Shown here one piece after another: positions 43,113 to 53,962 of a stretch of DNA of 64,000 nt. The position numbers and the translations under genes are program-made. The stretch comes from Methylomonas rosea (GTDB taxonomy: Bacteria > Pseudomonadota > Gammaproteobacteria > Methylococcales > Methylomonadaceae). Where the stretch lies: NCBI RefSeq assembly GCF_024505055.1, contig NZ_JANIBL010000003.1:59540-123539 (forward strand), given 5' to 3'. The first letter of the stretch is position 1; each line of letters opens with the position of its first letter. The notes beneath the pieces were generated by a model. It saw only the letters and a list, made by a program, of their open reading frames with translations. It was not told the origin of the DNA and ran no database searches.

Positions 43113-45308
43113 ATGACCCAATACCCACTCTTCGCCACCACGCCCAAAGCGATGGAAGGCATTCTTGCCAACGAAATCAAAGCTCTGGGCGGCCAAAACG
43201 TTCGCGAAAAAATGGCCGGCGTTTCTTTCGATGGCGATCTGGCCTTGGCTTACCGGGTCTGTTTGTGGTCGCGTACCGCCAACCGGGTGTTTCTGCCCTT
43301 GAGCAGCTTCGAGGTCAAATCCCAGCAGGATTTGTACGACGGTGTGAAAAAGATCAACTGGTTCGAACATATCAAGCCCGACGACAGCCTGGCGGTCTCG
43401 TTTAGCAGCAAAAACAACCCGGCCATCAACAACACCCATTTCGGTGCCTTGAAGGTCAAGGACGCCATCGTCGATCAGATGCGCGCCAAGTTCAACAAAC
43501 GACCCAATATCGACACGGATCGGCCCAGCATTCGCGTCAACGTTTATCTACATAACGAAACCGCACAACTGAGCCTGGACTTATCCGGCGAGAGTTTGCA
43601 CAGACGCGGCTATCGCGATGTCAACATCGCCGCGCCGATCAAGGAAAACCTGGCGGCGGCCATTTTGCTGCGCGCCGGCTGGCCGAAAATTGCCGAACAA
43701 GGCGGTTCGCTGCTTGATCCGATGTGCGGCTCCGGCACTATGCTGCTTGAAGGGGCGATGATCGCCGCCGATTATGCACCGGGCTTACAGCGCGACTACT
43801 TTGGCTTTCTGGGCTGGAAGAAACACGATGCCGCGCTGTGGCAAAGCCTGTTGGATGAAGCCAAGCAACGCCGCGACATCGGCTTGAGCAAAATGCCGGT
43901 CATCGTCGGTTTCGATCAGGACCGGCGTACCGTAGTGGCAGCCTTGCAGCATGTCGAAAACGCCGGTCTGGCCGGCAAGATTCATATCGAACGGCGCGAC
44001 ATCGCCGATGCGACAGCCGCGGAAAGTTGGCCCAAAGGTTTGATCGCCTGCAATCCGCCTTATGGTGAAAGGCTGGGCGACGAGGCGGAAACCTCCGAGT
44101 TGTATCGCCGCTTTGGCGAGGTGCTGAAACAACGTTTCGTCGGCTGGCAAGTAGCGATGATCATCAGCAACCCGGAGCTGGGTTTCAGGTTGGGCGTACG
44201 TTCGCAAAAGCCGATTACCTTGTTCAACGGCGCGCTGGAGTGCAAATTGCTGCGCTTCAATATCGAAGAGCAGACCTTCTTCGAACCCAAAGCCAAATCC
44301 CAGCAGGAACGCATAGCCCAAATCAGCCGGCGTACCGAAACCGAACAGCCGGATAATCAGGCGGAAATGTTCGCCAACCGCTTGCGCAAGAATCTGAAAA
44401 AAATCGGCAAATGGGCCAAGCAAAACCATATCAGTTGCTACCGGTTGTACGACGCCGATTTGCCGGAATACGCGGTGGCGGTGGATGTTTATCAGGGCGA
44501 GCAGACCTGGGTCAACGTCCAGGAATACGAGTCGCCGAAAACCATCGATCCGGCCAAGGCCAATCAACGTCTAGCCGGGGCGATGGTGGAAATCCCCAAG
44601 GTATTGAACATACCGAAGGAGCAGGTGTTTTTAAAAATCCGCCGTAAGCAGAAAAGTACCGATCAATACGAAAAACAGGGCGAGTCCGGCCGCTTCCATG
44701 TGGTCGAGGAAGGCGGCTGCAAGTTTTGGGTGAATTTCGAAGATTATCTGGATACCGGCCTGTTCCTGGATCATCGACCGATACGGTTGTTGATCCAAAA
44801 GCAAGCCAAGGGCAGGCGCTTCCTGAACCTGTTTGCCTATACCGGCAGTGCCAGCGTGCATGCGGCGGTCGGCGGCGCGGTGTCCAGCGTCACGGTTGAC
44901 ATGTCCAATACCTATCTGGATTGGGCCAAGCGCAATTTCGACCTGAATGGGATTCAAGGCGACCACAAGTTAGTGCGCGCGAATTGTGTGGAATGGCTGG
45001 CGGAACAAGCCGCCGCCAAAGACAAGCCGCAATTCGATTTGATCTTTCTCGATCCGCCGACTTTTTCCAATTCCAAAAAAATGGACGAAGCCTTTGATAT
45101 TCAGAACGATCATCTGCACTTGCTGCGCAGTGCCGTCGCGCTGCTGGCAGCGGACGGCGTGCTGTATTTTTCCACCAACTTCCGCCGCTTCAAACTGGAC
45201 AGGCAAGCCTTGGCGGATTTGCAAATAGAAGACATCAGCGCGCAAACCATTCCGGAGGATTTCGCCCGCGATCAAAAAATTCATTATTGCTGGAGGATTA
45301 CACGATGA
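43113..45308 (+). CDS. rlmL: Bifunctional 23S rRNA methyltransferase RlmKL
   Basis: A 731-residue fusion that methylates G2445 (N2, N-terminal half) and G2069 (N7, C-terminal half) of 23S rRNA. The N terminus has a THUMP domain. The first Rossmann domain has LLDPMCGSGTMLLEGAMIA and LIACNPPYGERLG (NPPY). The second has FLNLFAYTGSASVHAAVGG and LIFLDPPTFSNSKKMDEA (DPPT). Length and order match E. coli RlmL/RlmK. The stop overlaps the acylphosphatase start. Confidence 0.95.
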   Translation: MTQYPLFATTPKAMEGILANEIKALGGQNVREKMAGVSFDGDLALAYRVCLWSRTANRVFLPLSSFEVKSQQDLYDGVKKINWFEHIKPDDSLAVSFSSKNNPAINNTHFGALKVKDAIVDQMRAKFNKRPNIDTDRPSIRVNVYLHNETAQLSLDLSGESLHRRGYRDVNIAAPIKENLAAAILLRAGWPKIAEQGGSLLDPMCGSGTMLLEGAMIAADYAPGLQRDYFGFLGWKKHDAALWQSLLDEAKQRRDIGLSKMPVIVGFDQDRRTVVAALQHVENAGLAGKIHIERRDIADATAAESWPKGLIACNPPYGERLGDEAETSELYRRFGEVLKQRFVGWQVAMIISNPELGFRLGVRSQKPITLFNGALECKLLRFNIEEQTFFEPKAKSQQERIAQISRRTETEQPDNQAEMFANRLRKNLKKIGKWAKQNHISCYRLYDADLPEYAVAVDVYQGEQTWVNVQEYESPKTIDPAKANQRLAGAMVEIPKVLNIPKEQVFLKIRRKQKSTDQYEKQGESGRFHVVEEGGCKFWVNFEDYLDTGLFLDHRPIRLLIQKQAKGRRFLNLFAYTGSASVHAAVGGAVSSVTVDMSNTYLDWAKRNFDLNGIQGDHKLVRANCVEWLAEQAAAKDKPQFDLIFLDPPTFSNSKKMDEAFDIQNDHLHLLRSAVALLAADGVLYFSTNFRRFKLDRQALADLQIEDISAQTIPEDFARDQKIHYCWRITR

Positions 45309-45577
45309 GCGAGTGTTTGCACATCATCGTCAAGGGCCGGGTACAGGGCGTGTATTTTCGCGCCTATACCCAAAAGCAGGCGGTGAAGTTGAATGTGAAA
45401 GGTTTTGTCAGAAATCTGGCCGACGGCAGTGTCGAAATCGTCGCCAGCGGCCATCCGGACGAACTACAAAAGCTGGTAGCATGGTGTCATAAGGGGCCGA
45501 TATTGGCCAAGGTTAGCGAAGTAATCACCACCCCGTATGAGGTGGACGAGCATTTTGAGATGTTTGAGGTTAGGTAG
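45305..45577 (+). CDS. Acylphosphatase
   Basis: A 90-residue enzyme hydrolysing carboxyl-phosphate bonds. The signature IIVKGRVQGVYFRAYTQKQA gives the phosphate loop and catalytic Arg, and VKGFVRNLADGSVEIVASG the catalytic Asn. It starts in the rlmKL stop (ATGA). The 200 bases downstream, before hemC, contain TACAAT near 45710, a possible -10 element for the heme cluster, but no clear -35. Confidence 0.92.
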   Translation: MSECLHIIVKGRVQGVYFRAYTQKQAVKLNVKGFVRNLADGSVEIVASGHPDELQKLVAWCHKGPILAKVSEVITTPYEVDEHFEMFEVR

Positions 45578-45779
45578 GTGCTCTAATGTCGGGCGACATT
45601 TTGATTCGCTCCACTTAACATCTACTTCTCAATCTTTAACCTGGCAACCGGTTACCTGCTACTTATCTATGCAAACAACTTCTAAGCACCTTCCCCCCCA
45701 AATCGGATTACAATAGCGAACATTTATTCTCAACAAAGGGCGCAGCTTAGACGCCCGCCAGCAATCGGCAGGAGCAGTT

Positions 45780-46706
45780 TTGGCAGACAGAATTATTCGT
45801 ATCGCTACCCGGCAAAGCCCGCTGGCCTTGTGGCAGGCCGAGCATGTCGCGGCGCGGCTTGAACAGGCGTTTCCCGGATTGCAAACCAAGCTGGTAAAAA
45901 TGGTCACTCGCGGCGACAAAATCCTCGACGCACCTCTGGCCAAAGTTGGCGGCAAAGGTTTGTTCGTGAAGGAACTGGAACAAGGCATGCTGGAAGGCAC
46001 GGCAGATATCGCGGTGCATTCGATGAAAGACGTACCGGTGGAGTTTCCGGAAGGCTTACATCTGGCGGTGATTCTGGATAGAGAAGATCCAACCGACGCG
46101 TTTGTTTCCAATCACTATCGCAGCCTGGCCGAATTGCCGGCGAATGCTCGCATCGGCACATCCAGTTTGCGTCGCCAATGCCAAATCAAGGAAAAATTCC
46201 CGAACGCGGAAATTCTCAGCTTGCGCGGTAACGTCAACACCCGTCTGGCGAAACTGGATGCCGGCGAATACGATGCGATCATTCTGGCATCGGCCGGCTT
46301 AAAACGGCTGGGGATGGGGGAACGTATCACGGCCCAACTGGAACCGACGGAAAGTCTGCCGGCGATGGGCCAAGGCGCTATCGGCATCGAGTGCCGCATC
46401 GACGACGCCGAGATACACGAGTATTTAAAGGTATTGCACGACAAAGACACCAGCATCAGGGTCGGCGCGGAGCGGGCGATGAATGCCCGGCTCAACGGCG
46501 GCTGCCAGGTGCCGATTGCCGGTTTTGCGGAAATCAAAGGCGAGCGTTTGTTCATGCGCGGCCTGGTCGGCAGCCCCGACGGTTCTTTGTTATATAGAGC
46601 CGAGGCGGAAAGTAGCCTGGCGGACTTCGATGCCTTGGGCAAAGCCATAGCCGAGGATTTATTGGCACAAGGCGCAGACAGGATATTGCGCGAGCTATAT
46701 CAGTGA
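45780..46706 (+). CDS. hemC: Porphobilinogen deaminase
   Basis: Polymerises four porphobilinogens into hydroxymethylbilane. The 308-residue protein opens [20 protein letters not shown], has [11 protein letters not shown] and [13 protein letters not shown], with the substrate aspartate in HSMKDVP, and the Cys that carries the dipyrromethane cofactor in [14 protein letters not shown]. Translation begins at TTG 45780 with GGAG 5 bases ahead; no closer ATG keeps the conserved N terminus. It is first in hemC-hemD-hemX-hemY. Confidence 0.95.
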   Translation: MADRIIRIATRQSPLALWQAEHVAARLEQAFPGLQTKLVKMVTRGDKILDAPLAKVGGKGLFVKELEQGMLEGTADIAVHSMKDVPVEFPEGLHLAVILDREDPTDAFVSNHYRSLAELPANARIGTSSLRRQCQIKEKFPNAEILSLRGNVNTRLAKLDAGEYDAIILASAGLKRLGMGERITAQLEPTESLPAMGQGAIGIECRIDDAEIHEYLKVLHDKDTSIRVGAERAMNARLNGGCQVPIAGFAEIKGERLFMRGLVGSPDGSLLYRAEAESSLADFDALGKAIAEDLLAQGADRILRELYQ

Positions 46707-47485
46707 ACTCGGCTCTAAACGGCGCGCGCATTCTGGTGACGAGGCCCGCCGCGCAAGCTGAGAATTTGTGTCATCTGATTGAACAACGGGGTGGTGTGCC
46801 GATACGCTTTCCGACGCTGGAAATTGTCGAGGAGCAGCCCGATCCGGATTTATTGAGGCAAGCCGCGGCCAGCGACTGGCTGATTTTTACCAGTACCAAC
46901 GCTGTGGATTTTGCTATCAAGGCGTTCGGTGGCAAAATGCCGGCCTTGCGACAATTCAAAATCGCGGCTGTCGGCGAAGCAACCGCCGGCGCGTTGCGAC
47001 TAGCAGGTTGGTCAGTTGATTGCGTACCTGCCAGCGAATTTAACAGCGAAGGCTTGCTGGCCGAACCTGAATTGCAAGTTGTAGCCGGCATGCGCTGCGT
47101 GATTGTGCGCGGCGTCGGTGGCCGCGAGAAATTGGCGGAGAGCTTGCGCAGCCGTGGTGCGGAAGCGGTTTATCTGGAAGTGTATAACCGCCGACAGCCG
47201 ATGGCGGACAGCGCGGATTTACGGGCAGACATTGCACAAGGGCGGCTGGACGCAGTGACTATTACCAGCGTCGAAGCTTTGCAAAACTTGTTAGCGATAC
47301 TGGATGACGAGTCGATAGTATTGTTGAAGTCGATACTTTTAGTCGTAATGAGCGAGCGGATCGGCCAAGCGGCCGAAGATTTCGGATTTAAACAGATTGC
47401 AGTGAGCGCACAGCCCACGGATGCAGCGATTTTAGAGACCTTGACGACGTTATTGAACGGGGAAAACAGTGGCCGAAGTAATTGA
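46703..47485 (+). CDS. hemD: Uroporphyrinogen-III synthase
   Basis: Closes hydroxymethylbilane with inversion of ring D to uroporphyrinogen III. The 260-residue two-lobe fold is recognised from [49 protein letters not shown] and the later [15 protein letters not shown]. Sequence conservation in this family is low, so context matters: it overlaps hemC by 4 bases (GTG start within GTGA) and hemX by 17. Confidence 0.92.
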   Translation: MNSALNGARILVTRPAAQAENLCHLIEQRGGVPIRFPTLEIVEEQPDPDLLRQAAASDWLIFTSTNAVDFAIKAFGGKMPALRQFKIAAVGEATAGALRLAGWSVDCVPASEFNSEGLLAEPELQVVAGMRCVIVRGVGGREKLAESLRSRGAEAVYLEVYNRRQPMADSADLRADIAQGRLDAVTITSVEALQNLLAILDDESIVLLKSILLVVMSERIGQAAEDFGFKQIAVSAQPTDAAILETLTTLLNGENSGRSN

Positions 47486-48635
47486 AGAACAACAAGAAAA
47501 TCCAGCTCCGGTAGTGGTGGTTAAAAAGTCTCACGCCGGATTATGGATAGGCATCACCTCCATCGTGCTGGTGATCGCTTTGGCTGGTGCAGGTTTTTTC
47601 TTTTTCCAGCAATTGCGCTTTAGTCAAGATACCGAAAACAATCAGGACAATCTGAAACTGATCGAACTCGATAAAGAACTTAACGGCCTGCGCGATCAAT
47701 TGAACGGTGTGCAAACCCAAATCGCCAACGTCAACGCGGAAATGACCGGCAAGGACAATCATTTCAACGAGACCTTGGCAGATTTCTCCAAGCTGCATGA
47801 AGAGCGACTCAACACCGCCCGCAAAGAACTGGAGGCCTCGATTACGGCCTTACAACGGCAGCTGGGAAAAACCCGCGGCGACTGGCTGCTGGCCGATGCC
47901 GAATACTTGTTGACCGTTGCCAATCAGCGTTTGCATCTGGTCGGCGACGTGACCACCACCCGCGAAGCGCTGGAAGCTGCCGATCAACGATTAAGAGAGA
48001 GCGGCGACGCGGCAGTATTTAAAGTCCGCGAGCAAATCGCCAAGGAAATTGCCTTGTTGAACGGCGCCACCGTGCCGGATATCGTCGGCATCTACAGTGG
48101 TATTCAACATTTACAGGATGCCGTGGAAAGCCTGGCGGTGTTCTTGCCGCACGCCGGCAAGCAGCCGGAAAAACCCGAACCCAATAGCGACCTGTCCGAA
48201 CACGGCCATGAAATATTGAACACCGTAGCCAAGCAACTGGAAGGCTACGTGGTATTGCGTCACACCGAACAACCAGTCAACGCCATCCTGACCCCGGAAG
48301 AAGCGCACTTTATCAAGCAGCAGTTGAAAGTCCGGCTGGAAATGATCGAAATTGCGCTGGTGCAACAAAATGACACCTTGTTTTCCAGCAGTATCGCCGA
48401 CGCCAAGCAATGGCTGAAGAAAAACTTCGCGGAAAACCAGCAAACCGATAAATTCGTGGCGGAACTCGATAAATTGGCCAATGTACAAATCCGCAGTCAA
48501 TATCCGGATGTCAGCGGCTCGTTGAAGCTACTGAAAGACATCAGCAAATTGCGCATCGAATCCGATAAAGCCGTGCTGAACAATCCGCCAGCGGAAACGG
48601 CCTCGCCGGCAACACCCACAGCCGGCCAGCAATAA
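47469..48635 (+). CDS. hemX: HemX protein
   Basis: A 388-residue membrane-anchored protein. One N-terminal helix (GLWIGITSIVLVIALAGAGF, residues 26 to 45) is followed by a long coiled-coil stretch (about 55 to 140) and a helical DUF513-type domain with GDWLLADAEYLLTVANQRLH. The family is sometimes labelled uroporphyrinogen-III C-methyltransferase but has no methyltransferase site; it probably scaffolds or regulates heme synthesis. The start is GTG 47469, inside hemD. Confidence 0.88.
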   Translation: MAEVIEEQQENPAPVVVVKKSHAGLWIGITSIVLVIALAGAGFFFFQQLRFSQDTENNQDNLKLIELDKELNGLRDQLNGVQTQIANVNAEMTGKDNHFNETLADFSKLHEERLNTARKELEASITALQRQLGKTRGDWLLADAEYLLTVANQRLHLVGDVTTTREALEAADQRLRESGDAAVFKVREQIAKEIALLNGATVPDIVGIYSGIQHLQDAVESLAVFLPHAGKQPEKPEPNSDLSEHGHEILNTVAKQLEGYVVLRHTEQPVNAILTPEEAHFIKQQLKVRLEMIEIALVQQNDTLFSSSIADAKQWLKKNFAENQQTDKFVAELDKLANVQIRSQYPDVSGSLKLLKDISKLRIESDKAVLNNPPAETASPATPTAGQQ

Positions 48636-48647
48636 GCGAGTGGCATT

Positions 48648-49883
48648 ATGAAAAATCTCATGTATTTTCTCGGCTCCTTGCTTTGCGCCGTTTTGGTGGC
48701 GTTTTTGCTGCATAGCTGGCTGGTCAAACAGAACGATCCCGGTTATGTGCTGATCGGTTTCGGCCACTGGTCGCTGGAAACCTCTTTGACCGTATTCGCC
48801 GTCGCGCAAGTGATCGGCTTTTTCTTTCTATACAATTTTTTCCGCTTGATGGGTGTCTTGATTCGCATGCCCAACCAATTTGCCAAGCGCCGCCGCAATA
48901 TCCGCTTCAATCGCTCACAGGAGGCTTTGGTCGCCGGCTTATTCGACGCGGCAGACGGCAATTGGGAGCGCGCGGAGAAAGTGCTGATCAAACATGCCGC
49001 GCATAGTGGCGCACCTTTACTGCATTATCTGACTGCCGCCAGAGCAGCTCAATCGCGCGGCGCACTGGACAAACGCGACGAATATCTGCAAAAAGCCAGC
49101 GAGCAATCCTCGGACACCAATATGACTGTCGGCTTAACCCAGGCCGAACTGCATCTGTCAGAAAAACAATTCGAGCAAGCCTTGGAAACCCTGGGCAAAT
49201 TGCACTCGATCAATCCCGGCCATGCGCGGGTTTTGAAAATGATGCATCAGGCTTATCAGCATCTGGGTGACTGGGAGGGTTTGAGCAAGCTATTGCCTTC
49301 GCTGCAACAGCACAAAGTGTTGATGGAAACCGAAGTTAAATTGCTGGAAACGGAAACCTTTAGCCGCTTGCTGAAACAGACCATCGCCCAGGGCGACCGC
49401 CAAGCGATCCAAACCTGCTGGGAAGGCATCCCCGATCACATCAAAGCCCTGCCGGGTATCGCCAATATCTATTTTGCGGCGATGATTGCAGCGGGCGCCG
49501 GAGCCAGCGTTGAATCGGCCATGCTTAAGCAATTGGGCCGGCATTGGGACGACACTTTGCTGGTATTGGTTTCGAATATCGAAGCGGAAGATAAAGCCAA
49601 GCAATTGCAGTCGGTCGAACAATGGCTGGCGGTTTACCCCAGCAATGCAGTGCTGTTAAGAGTGCTGGGCAAGCTGGCTTTGAAAGCCGCGCAAATGGAG
49701 AAAGCCGAACAATATTTGTTGAAAAGCCTGAATACCGAAGCGTCGGTAGCGACCTATCAATTGCTGGGCGAGTTGTTGTTTACCAAAGGCGACAAGGATC
49801 AAGCCTGCGATTACTTCAAACGCGGCATGGAATTGGCAACCGCCGAGCTGATTAGCGGTGTCGAGTCTATTCGCGCAGCTTAA
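48648..49883 (+). CDS. hemY: HemY protein
   Basis: A 411-residue inner-membrane protein with two N-terminal helices (LGSLLCAVLVAFLLHSWLV and TVFAVAQVIGFFFLYNFFRL), then a cytoplasmic array of TPR-like helices, for example ALETLGKLHSINPGHARVLK. This is the proteobacterial HemY (TPR family), not the unrelated protoporphyrinogen oxidase of the same name. It is thought to assist late heme synthesis with HemX. It ends the hem cluster, 12 bases after hemX. Confidence 0.9.
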   Translation: MKNLMYFLGSLLCAVLVAFLLHSWLVKQNDPGYVLIGFGHWSLETSLTVFAVAQVIGFFFLYNFFRLMGVLIRMPNQFAKRRRNIRFNRSQEALVAGLFDAADGNWERAEKVLIKHAAHSGAPLLHYLTAARAAQSRGALDKRDEYLQKASEQSSDTNMTVGLTQAELHLSEKQFEQALETLGKLHSINPGHARVLKMMHQAYQHLGDWEGLSKLLPSLQQHKVLMETEVKLLETETFSRLLKQTIAQGDRQAIQTCWEGIPDHIKALPGIANIYFAAMIAAGAGASVESAMLKQLGRHWDDTLLVLVSNIEAEDKAKQLQSVEQWLAVYPSNAVLLRVLGKLALKAAQMEKAEQYLLKSLNTEASVATYQLLGELLFTKGDKDQACDYFKRGMELATAELISGVESIRAA

Positions 49884-49904
49884 AAAGCTTAAAACAGCTG
49901 GCTA

Positions 49905-50987
49905 TTAGTTCGAATCCCGAATAAGCTCGGGATCGGCATATTCGCTTTTGATGACTAAAATTTCCGGCAAATTCTTTTTCAGCAGCGGCGCCAATTTAGG
50001 GTCGAAATGTTTGCCGGATTCAGAGGCGATATAAGCCAAGGTTTCTTCCACTGTCCAGGCCGGCTTATAGGGGCGTTGCGAAGTCAGTGCGTCGAACACG
50101 TCGGCAAGCGCGCAAATTCTGCCCGCAATCGAAATATCCTCTTCTCTCAAGCCATTCGGGTAACCGCTACCATCCCATTTTTCATGGTGATGTTGAGCAA
50201 TGGTGCGCGCCGCTCGCATCAACTCGGTAGGCGAACCGGATAAGATATTTGCGCCCATTTGCACATGGGTTTGCATGATCCGCCATTCCTCGGGGTCCAG
50301 CTTGCCGGTTTTTAACAGAATCCGGTCCGGGATACCGATCTTGCCTATATCGTGCATGGGTGCCGCATTCAGAATAATTTCCGCGTCCTGCTCGGTTAAA
50401 CCATAAGCCAAAGCCAATAGCTGGGCATATTTACTCATGCGAATGATGTGGTTGCCGGTTTCGTTGTCCCGATATTCGGCGGCCAGGCCCAGCCTGCGTA
50501 TCACTTCCTGACGAGTACGATACAGTTCATCGGTTCTGGTTTTTACCTGTTGTTCGAGGAGACGGTTCTGGTCGCGGACCTGATTGTGCATCAAGCGCAC
50601 TTCCAGCAGATTGTGTATGCGGGTGACGGCTTCCAGTTGATCGAAGGGCTTGGTCAGAAAGTCCTTGGCGCCCAAACTCAACGCTTTCAGCCGAGTCTCC
50701 ATGTCCGGTTGCGCACTAAGTACCAACACCGGCAAATAATCGCCCCTAAAGCGCTGTTGCAGCTGCTCCATCACATCGAAACCGCTCAAATGCGGCATGC
50801 GGATGTCCAGTAAAAATGCATCGAAGCGGGTGGTATCGCACAGGGGAGCTACTTCGCGTGAGTCGCAGGTCGATTGAATATTCCGGTAACCCTGGCGCTG
50901 CAAAATTTTTTCCAACAATTTGACGTTAGCGGGTTCGTCGTCGACGATGAGAATGGCGGCTTGCAGAATATGCTGTTTTAAGTCCAC
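49905..50987 (-). CDS. Response regulator with HD-GYP phosphodiesterase domain
   Basis: A 360-residue protein: receiver domain (1 to about 125) with phospho-acceptor D61 in FLLDIRMPHLSG, a short coiled coil, and an HD-GYP domain (about 165 to 350). The metal ligands are H180, HD at 212-213 (APMHDIGKIGIPD), H in IMQTHVQMG, HH near 270 (QHHHEKWDGSGYPNGL) and D in ADVFDALTSQRPYK. The domain hydrolyses c-di-GMP, linking a phosphorelay to c-di-GMP turnover. No kinase is adjacent. Confidence 0.92.
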   Translation of the reverse strand: MDLKQHILQAAILIVDDEPANVKLLEKILQRQGYRNIQSTCDSREVAPLCDTTRFDAFLLDIRMPHLSGFDVMEQLQQRFRGDYLPVLVLSAQPDMETRLKALSLGAKDFLTKPFDQLEAVTRIHNLLEVRLMHNQVRDQNRLLEQQVKTRTDELYRTRQEVIRRLGLAAEYRDNETGNHIIRMSKYAQLLALAYGLTEQDAEIILNAAPMHDIGKIGIPDRILLKTGKLDPEEWRIMQTHVQMGANILSGSPTELMRAARTIAQHHHEKWDGSGYPNGLREEDISIAGRICALADVFDALTSQRPYKPAWTVEETLAYIASESGKHFDPKLAPLLKKNLPEILVIKSEYADPELIRDSN

Positions 50988-51194
50988 GTTGCTGTTTTTA
51001 AAGGGTCGTCAAGTTGGGAGCGAAAACCTAGCGGTCCGGTCGCGCCGGTCCCCCTGCTTAGTCGGTTATCCGCGAGATTCTGAGTATAGCCAAATTAGGC
51101 GAGTCTGCTTTTTATAGCCTAACGCAGGCACTCAATCTAACAGCCAAAAAGATTCCAGGAATAAAAGTCCGGCTCTGCCCAAGGTCGAGAATAT

Positions 51195-52331
51195 TTATCG
51201 ACAGCGAATTGCCATACAGGAAATATCGTCTTGCGTCTCCCGATTAGCCATATGCGCTTCCAAAGCCTGTTGTATCGCCGTCACTTCAACACCGGGCCGC
51301 GCCGTTCTGAGGGTTTGCAACACTCGCTCCTGACCGAATAACAGCCCATCCGGATCCTGGGCATCGGTCAAGCCGTCAGAGTACATAAACAACTCGCAAG
51401 CCTCCTGCCAATGCCAAATTTCGCAAGTATCATCGAAGTCCCGGTTGCCGAGAATGCCGGCGGAGGGATGCGTGGAACGAAACGCATGCACTGTGTTGCC
51501 CTGGCTATCCAGCGCAAATACATCGGGTAAGCCGCCGTTCCACAATTCCACCGACTTTTTTTCCTCATCTATCATGCCCAATACCAAAGCCACGAAACGG
51601 CCCGCCGGCATCTGACTATGCAACAGGCGATTGATCTCGCGGACGATAATGGAGACAGCCAGTCCTTTTTTGGTCATTGCCTGAAACGCTTGATTGACAA
51701 TGACCGTCGGCAACGCCGCCGCCAAGCCATGACCGGTCGAATCCGCGAGCATAAAATAAATTTGTTGGTTACTGACGCGTCTGGCACAAATCAAATCGCC
51801 GCTAAAACGCTTGGCCGGCAATAACCAAAACTGCAAATGATCGTCTTTAAGATCACTCTGCTTAATTAGCCTTTCAAAAATACTCTGTAAAAACTGTTGC
51901 TCCGCTTCGTTTTCGTCGCGATAGGCTTTAAGTAACTGCGTATCGGCGATAATCAGGTTTTGCATATCGATCACGCGTTGCACCGAGCCTAACTTGGCGG
52001 CAAGAATGGCCCGATTGAACGGTTTTTGCAGATAGTCGTCGGCACCGGCTTGCAGCCCATCCAAGACATTTTGGTCATCAGCTAGCGCGCTTAGCACAAA
52101 AATCGGCACCCACTTGTCCAGGGTGAGTGCTCTAATTGCTTTGATAGCCTCCAGACCATCCATGACCGGCATCATAATATCCATCAAAATCAAATCGGGA
52201 TTTACGCTGGCCAGAGACTTAACCGCCTGCTCCCCGTTTTCGACCGAAATGACTTCATGCTGCATCCTGCTCAGTAATTTATCGAGCAACAGCCTGTTTT
52301 CGTAGATATCGTCGACAACCAATATTTTCAT
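51195..52331 (-). CDS. Response regulator with PP2C/SpoIIE phosphatase domain
   Basis: A 378-residue protein: receiver with D51 (LILMDIMMPVMDG), a helical linker (about 125 to 165) and a SpoIIE/RsbU-type PP2C domain with FSGDLICARRVSN, MLADSTGHGLAAALPTVIVN and MYSDGLTDAQDPDG carrying the metal-binding aspartates. Such proteins dephosphorylate anti-sigma-factor antagonists in partner-switching systems. No antagonist or anti-sigma gene is adjacent. It is 40 bases downstream of ubiD. Confidence 0.9.
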   Translation of the reverse strand: MKILVVDDIYENRLLLDKLLSRMQHEVISVENGEQAVKSLASVNPDLILMDIMMPVMDGLEAIKAIRALTLDKWVPIFVLSALADDQNVLDGLQAGADDYLQKPFNRAILAAKLGSVQRVIDMQNLIIADTQLLKAYRDENEAEQQFLQSIFERLIKQSDLKDDHLQFWLLPAKRFSGDLICARRVSNQQIYFMLADSTGHGLAAALPTVIVNQAFQAMTKKGLAVSIIVREINRLLHSQMPAGRFVALVLGMIDEEKKSVELWNGGLPDVFALDSQGNTVHAFRSTHPSAGILGNRDFDDTCEIWHWQEACELFMYSDGLTDAQDPDGLLFGQERVLQTLRTARPGVEVTAIQQALEAHMANRETQDDISCMAIRCR

Positions 52332-52371
52332 TAGGATTTGTACCGTTATACAAGCGAACCGGCAGTCTACC

Positions 52372-53835
52372 CTAGTTGAATAGGGTATCCCACATCGTAT
52401 CCACTTTTTTGATCACGTCCTCACTCATTACAATCGGACGACCCCACTCCCGGTTGGTTTCGCCTGGCCATTTGTTGGTGGCATCGAAACCAACCTTGGA
52501 ACCCAAGCCCGATACCGGCGAAGCAAAGTCCAGATAATCTATAGGCGTGTTTTCCAAAATCGTCAAATCGCGGGCCGGATCCATCCGCGTGGTAATCGCC
52601 CAAATCACGTCCTGCCAATTGCGTACATCGACATCGTCGTCAACCACGATGACAAACTTGGTATACATAAATTGACGCAGATACGACCAGGTGCCCAGCA
52701 TCACCCGCTTGGCATGGCCGGCGTATTGCTTCTTCATGCTGATCACCGCCATCCGATACGAACAGCCTTCCGGCGGCAGATAGAAATCGACGATTTCCGG
52801 AAACTGCTTTTGTAGGATGGGCACGAAGACTTCGTTTAACGCCACACCCAAAATCGCCGGTTCATCCGGTGGCCGACCAGTATAGGTGCTGTGATAAATC
52901 GGCACCTGCCTTTGCGTAATGCGTTCGATGGTAAACACCGGAAATTCATCAACCTCGTTGTAATAACCGGTGTGATCGCCGTAGGGGCCTTCCGGCGCGG
53001 TTTCACCCGGATAGATAAAACCTTCCAAGACAATTTCCGCGCTGGCCGGCACCTGCAAATCGTTGGACAAGCATTTGACCACTTCGGTCTTACTGCCACG
53101 CAACAAGCCGGCGAAAGCATACTCGGATAAGGAATCCGGCACCGGCGTGACAGATGCCAATATCGTCGCCGGGTCCGCGCCCAAGGCCACAGCCACCGGA
53201 AACGGTTTGCCCGGATGCGCCTGTTGCCATTCCTTGAAATCCAATGCCCCGCCGCGATGCGCTAGCCAGCGCATGATGACTTTGTTTTTGCCTATCACCT
53301 GTTGCCGATAGATTCCCAAGTTCTGCCGGTCTTTATTCGGCCCTTTGGTAATCACCAGCGGCCAGGTAATCAAAGGCGCGGCGTCTTCCGGCCAACAGGT
53401 TTGAATCGGATAAACACTTAAATCGACTTCGTCCCCAACTCGAGTCACTTCCTGGCAAGGTGCTGAACTGACTATTTTCGGCGCCATATTCAGCACTTGC
53501 TTGAATACAGGGAATTTTTCCAGTGCGTCTTTCATACCTTTCGGCGGCTCCGGTTCTTTCAAATAGGCCAGTAATTCACCAATTCCACGCAATTCGGAAA
53601 CGTCTTTGGCGCCCATGCCCATCGCCACCCGCTTCGGCGTACCAAACAGATTGCCGAGCACGGCAATATTGGAACCTTTCGGATTTTCGAACAGCAAAGC
53701 CGGACCGCCCTGCTTTAATACCCGGTCGCAAATCACCGTCATTTCCAACACCGGATCGACTTCCTGTTTGACCCGCTTCAGTTCGCCCTGTTTTTCCAGT
53801 TGGGCGATAAAGTCTCGTAAATCTCTGTATTTCAT
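52372..53835 (-). CDS. ubiD: 3-octaprenyl-4-hydroxybenzoate decarboxylase UbiD
   Basis: Decarboxylates the prenylated hydroxybenzoate in ubiquinone synthesis with prenylated FMN supplied by UbiX. The 487-residue protein contains [60 protein letters not shown], and [20 protein letters not shown], all standard UbiD blocks including the E-x-x-x-R-type catalytic region. Full length. It has its own upstream gap of 127 bases to the FtsX-like gene. Confidence 0.95.
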   Translation of the reverse strand: MKYRDLRDFIAQLEKQGELKRVKQEVDPVLEMTVICDRVLKQGGPALLFENPKGSNIAVLGNLFGTPKRVAMGMGAKDVSELRGIGELLAYLKEPEPPKGMKDALEKFPVFKQVLNMAPKIVSSAPCQEVTRVGDEVDLSVYPIQTCWPEDAAPLITWPLVITKGPNKDRQNLGIYRQQVIGKNKVIMRWLAHRGGALDFKEWQQAHPGKPFPVAVALGADPATILASVTPVPDSLSEYAFAGLLRGSKTEVVKCLSNDLQVPASAEIVLEGFIYPGETAPEGPYGDHTGYYNEVDEFPVFTIERITQRQVPIYHSTYTGRPPDEPAILGVALNEVFVPILQKQFPEIVDFYLPPEGCSYRMAVISMKKQYAGHAKRVMLGTWSYLRQFMYTKFVIVVDDDVDVRNWQDVIWAITTRMDPARDLTILENTPIDYLDFASPVSGLGSKVGFDATNKWPGETNREWGRPIVMSEDVIKKVDTMWDTLFN

Positions 53836-53962
53836 GCATTGTCCTTAGAAGGGGGCCGAACATCATGCCACGGTGTGCAAAATTGAAGCGGCAATCATAC
53901 GCCGAGTTAAGCTAGGCAAGGAAGCCGACAGCGGAAGTAAAACCAAACCAAAGCGCCGGTGA

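Noticed and set aside
43785..44567. Leftward 260-codon frame inside rlmKL
   Set aside because: Antisense shadow of a fully conserved methyltransferase gene.
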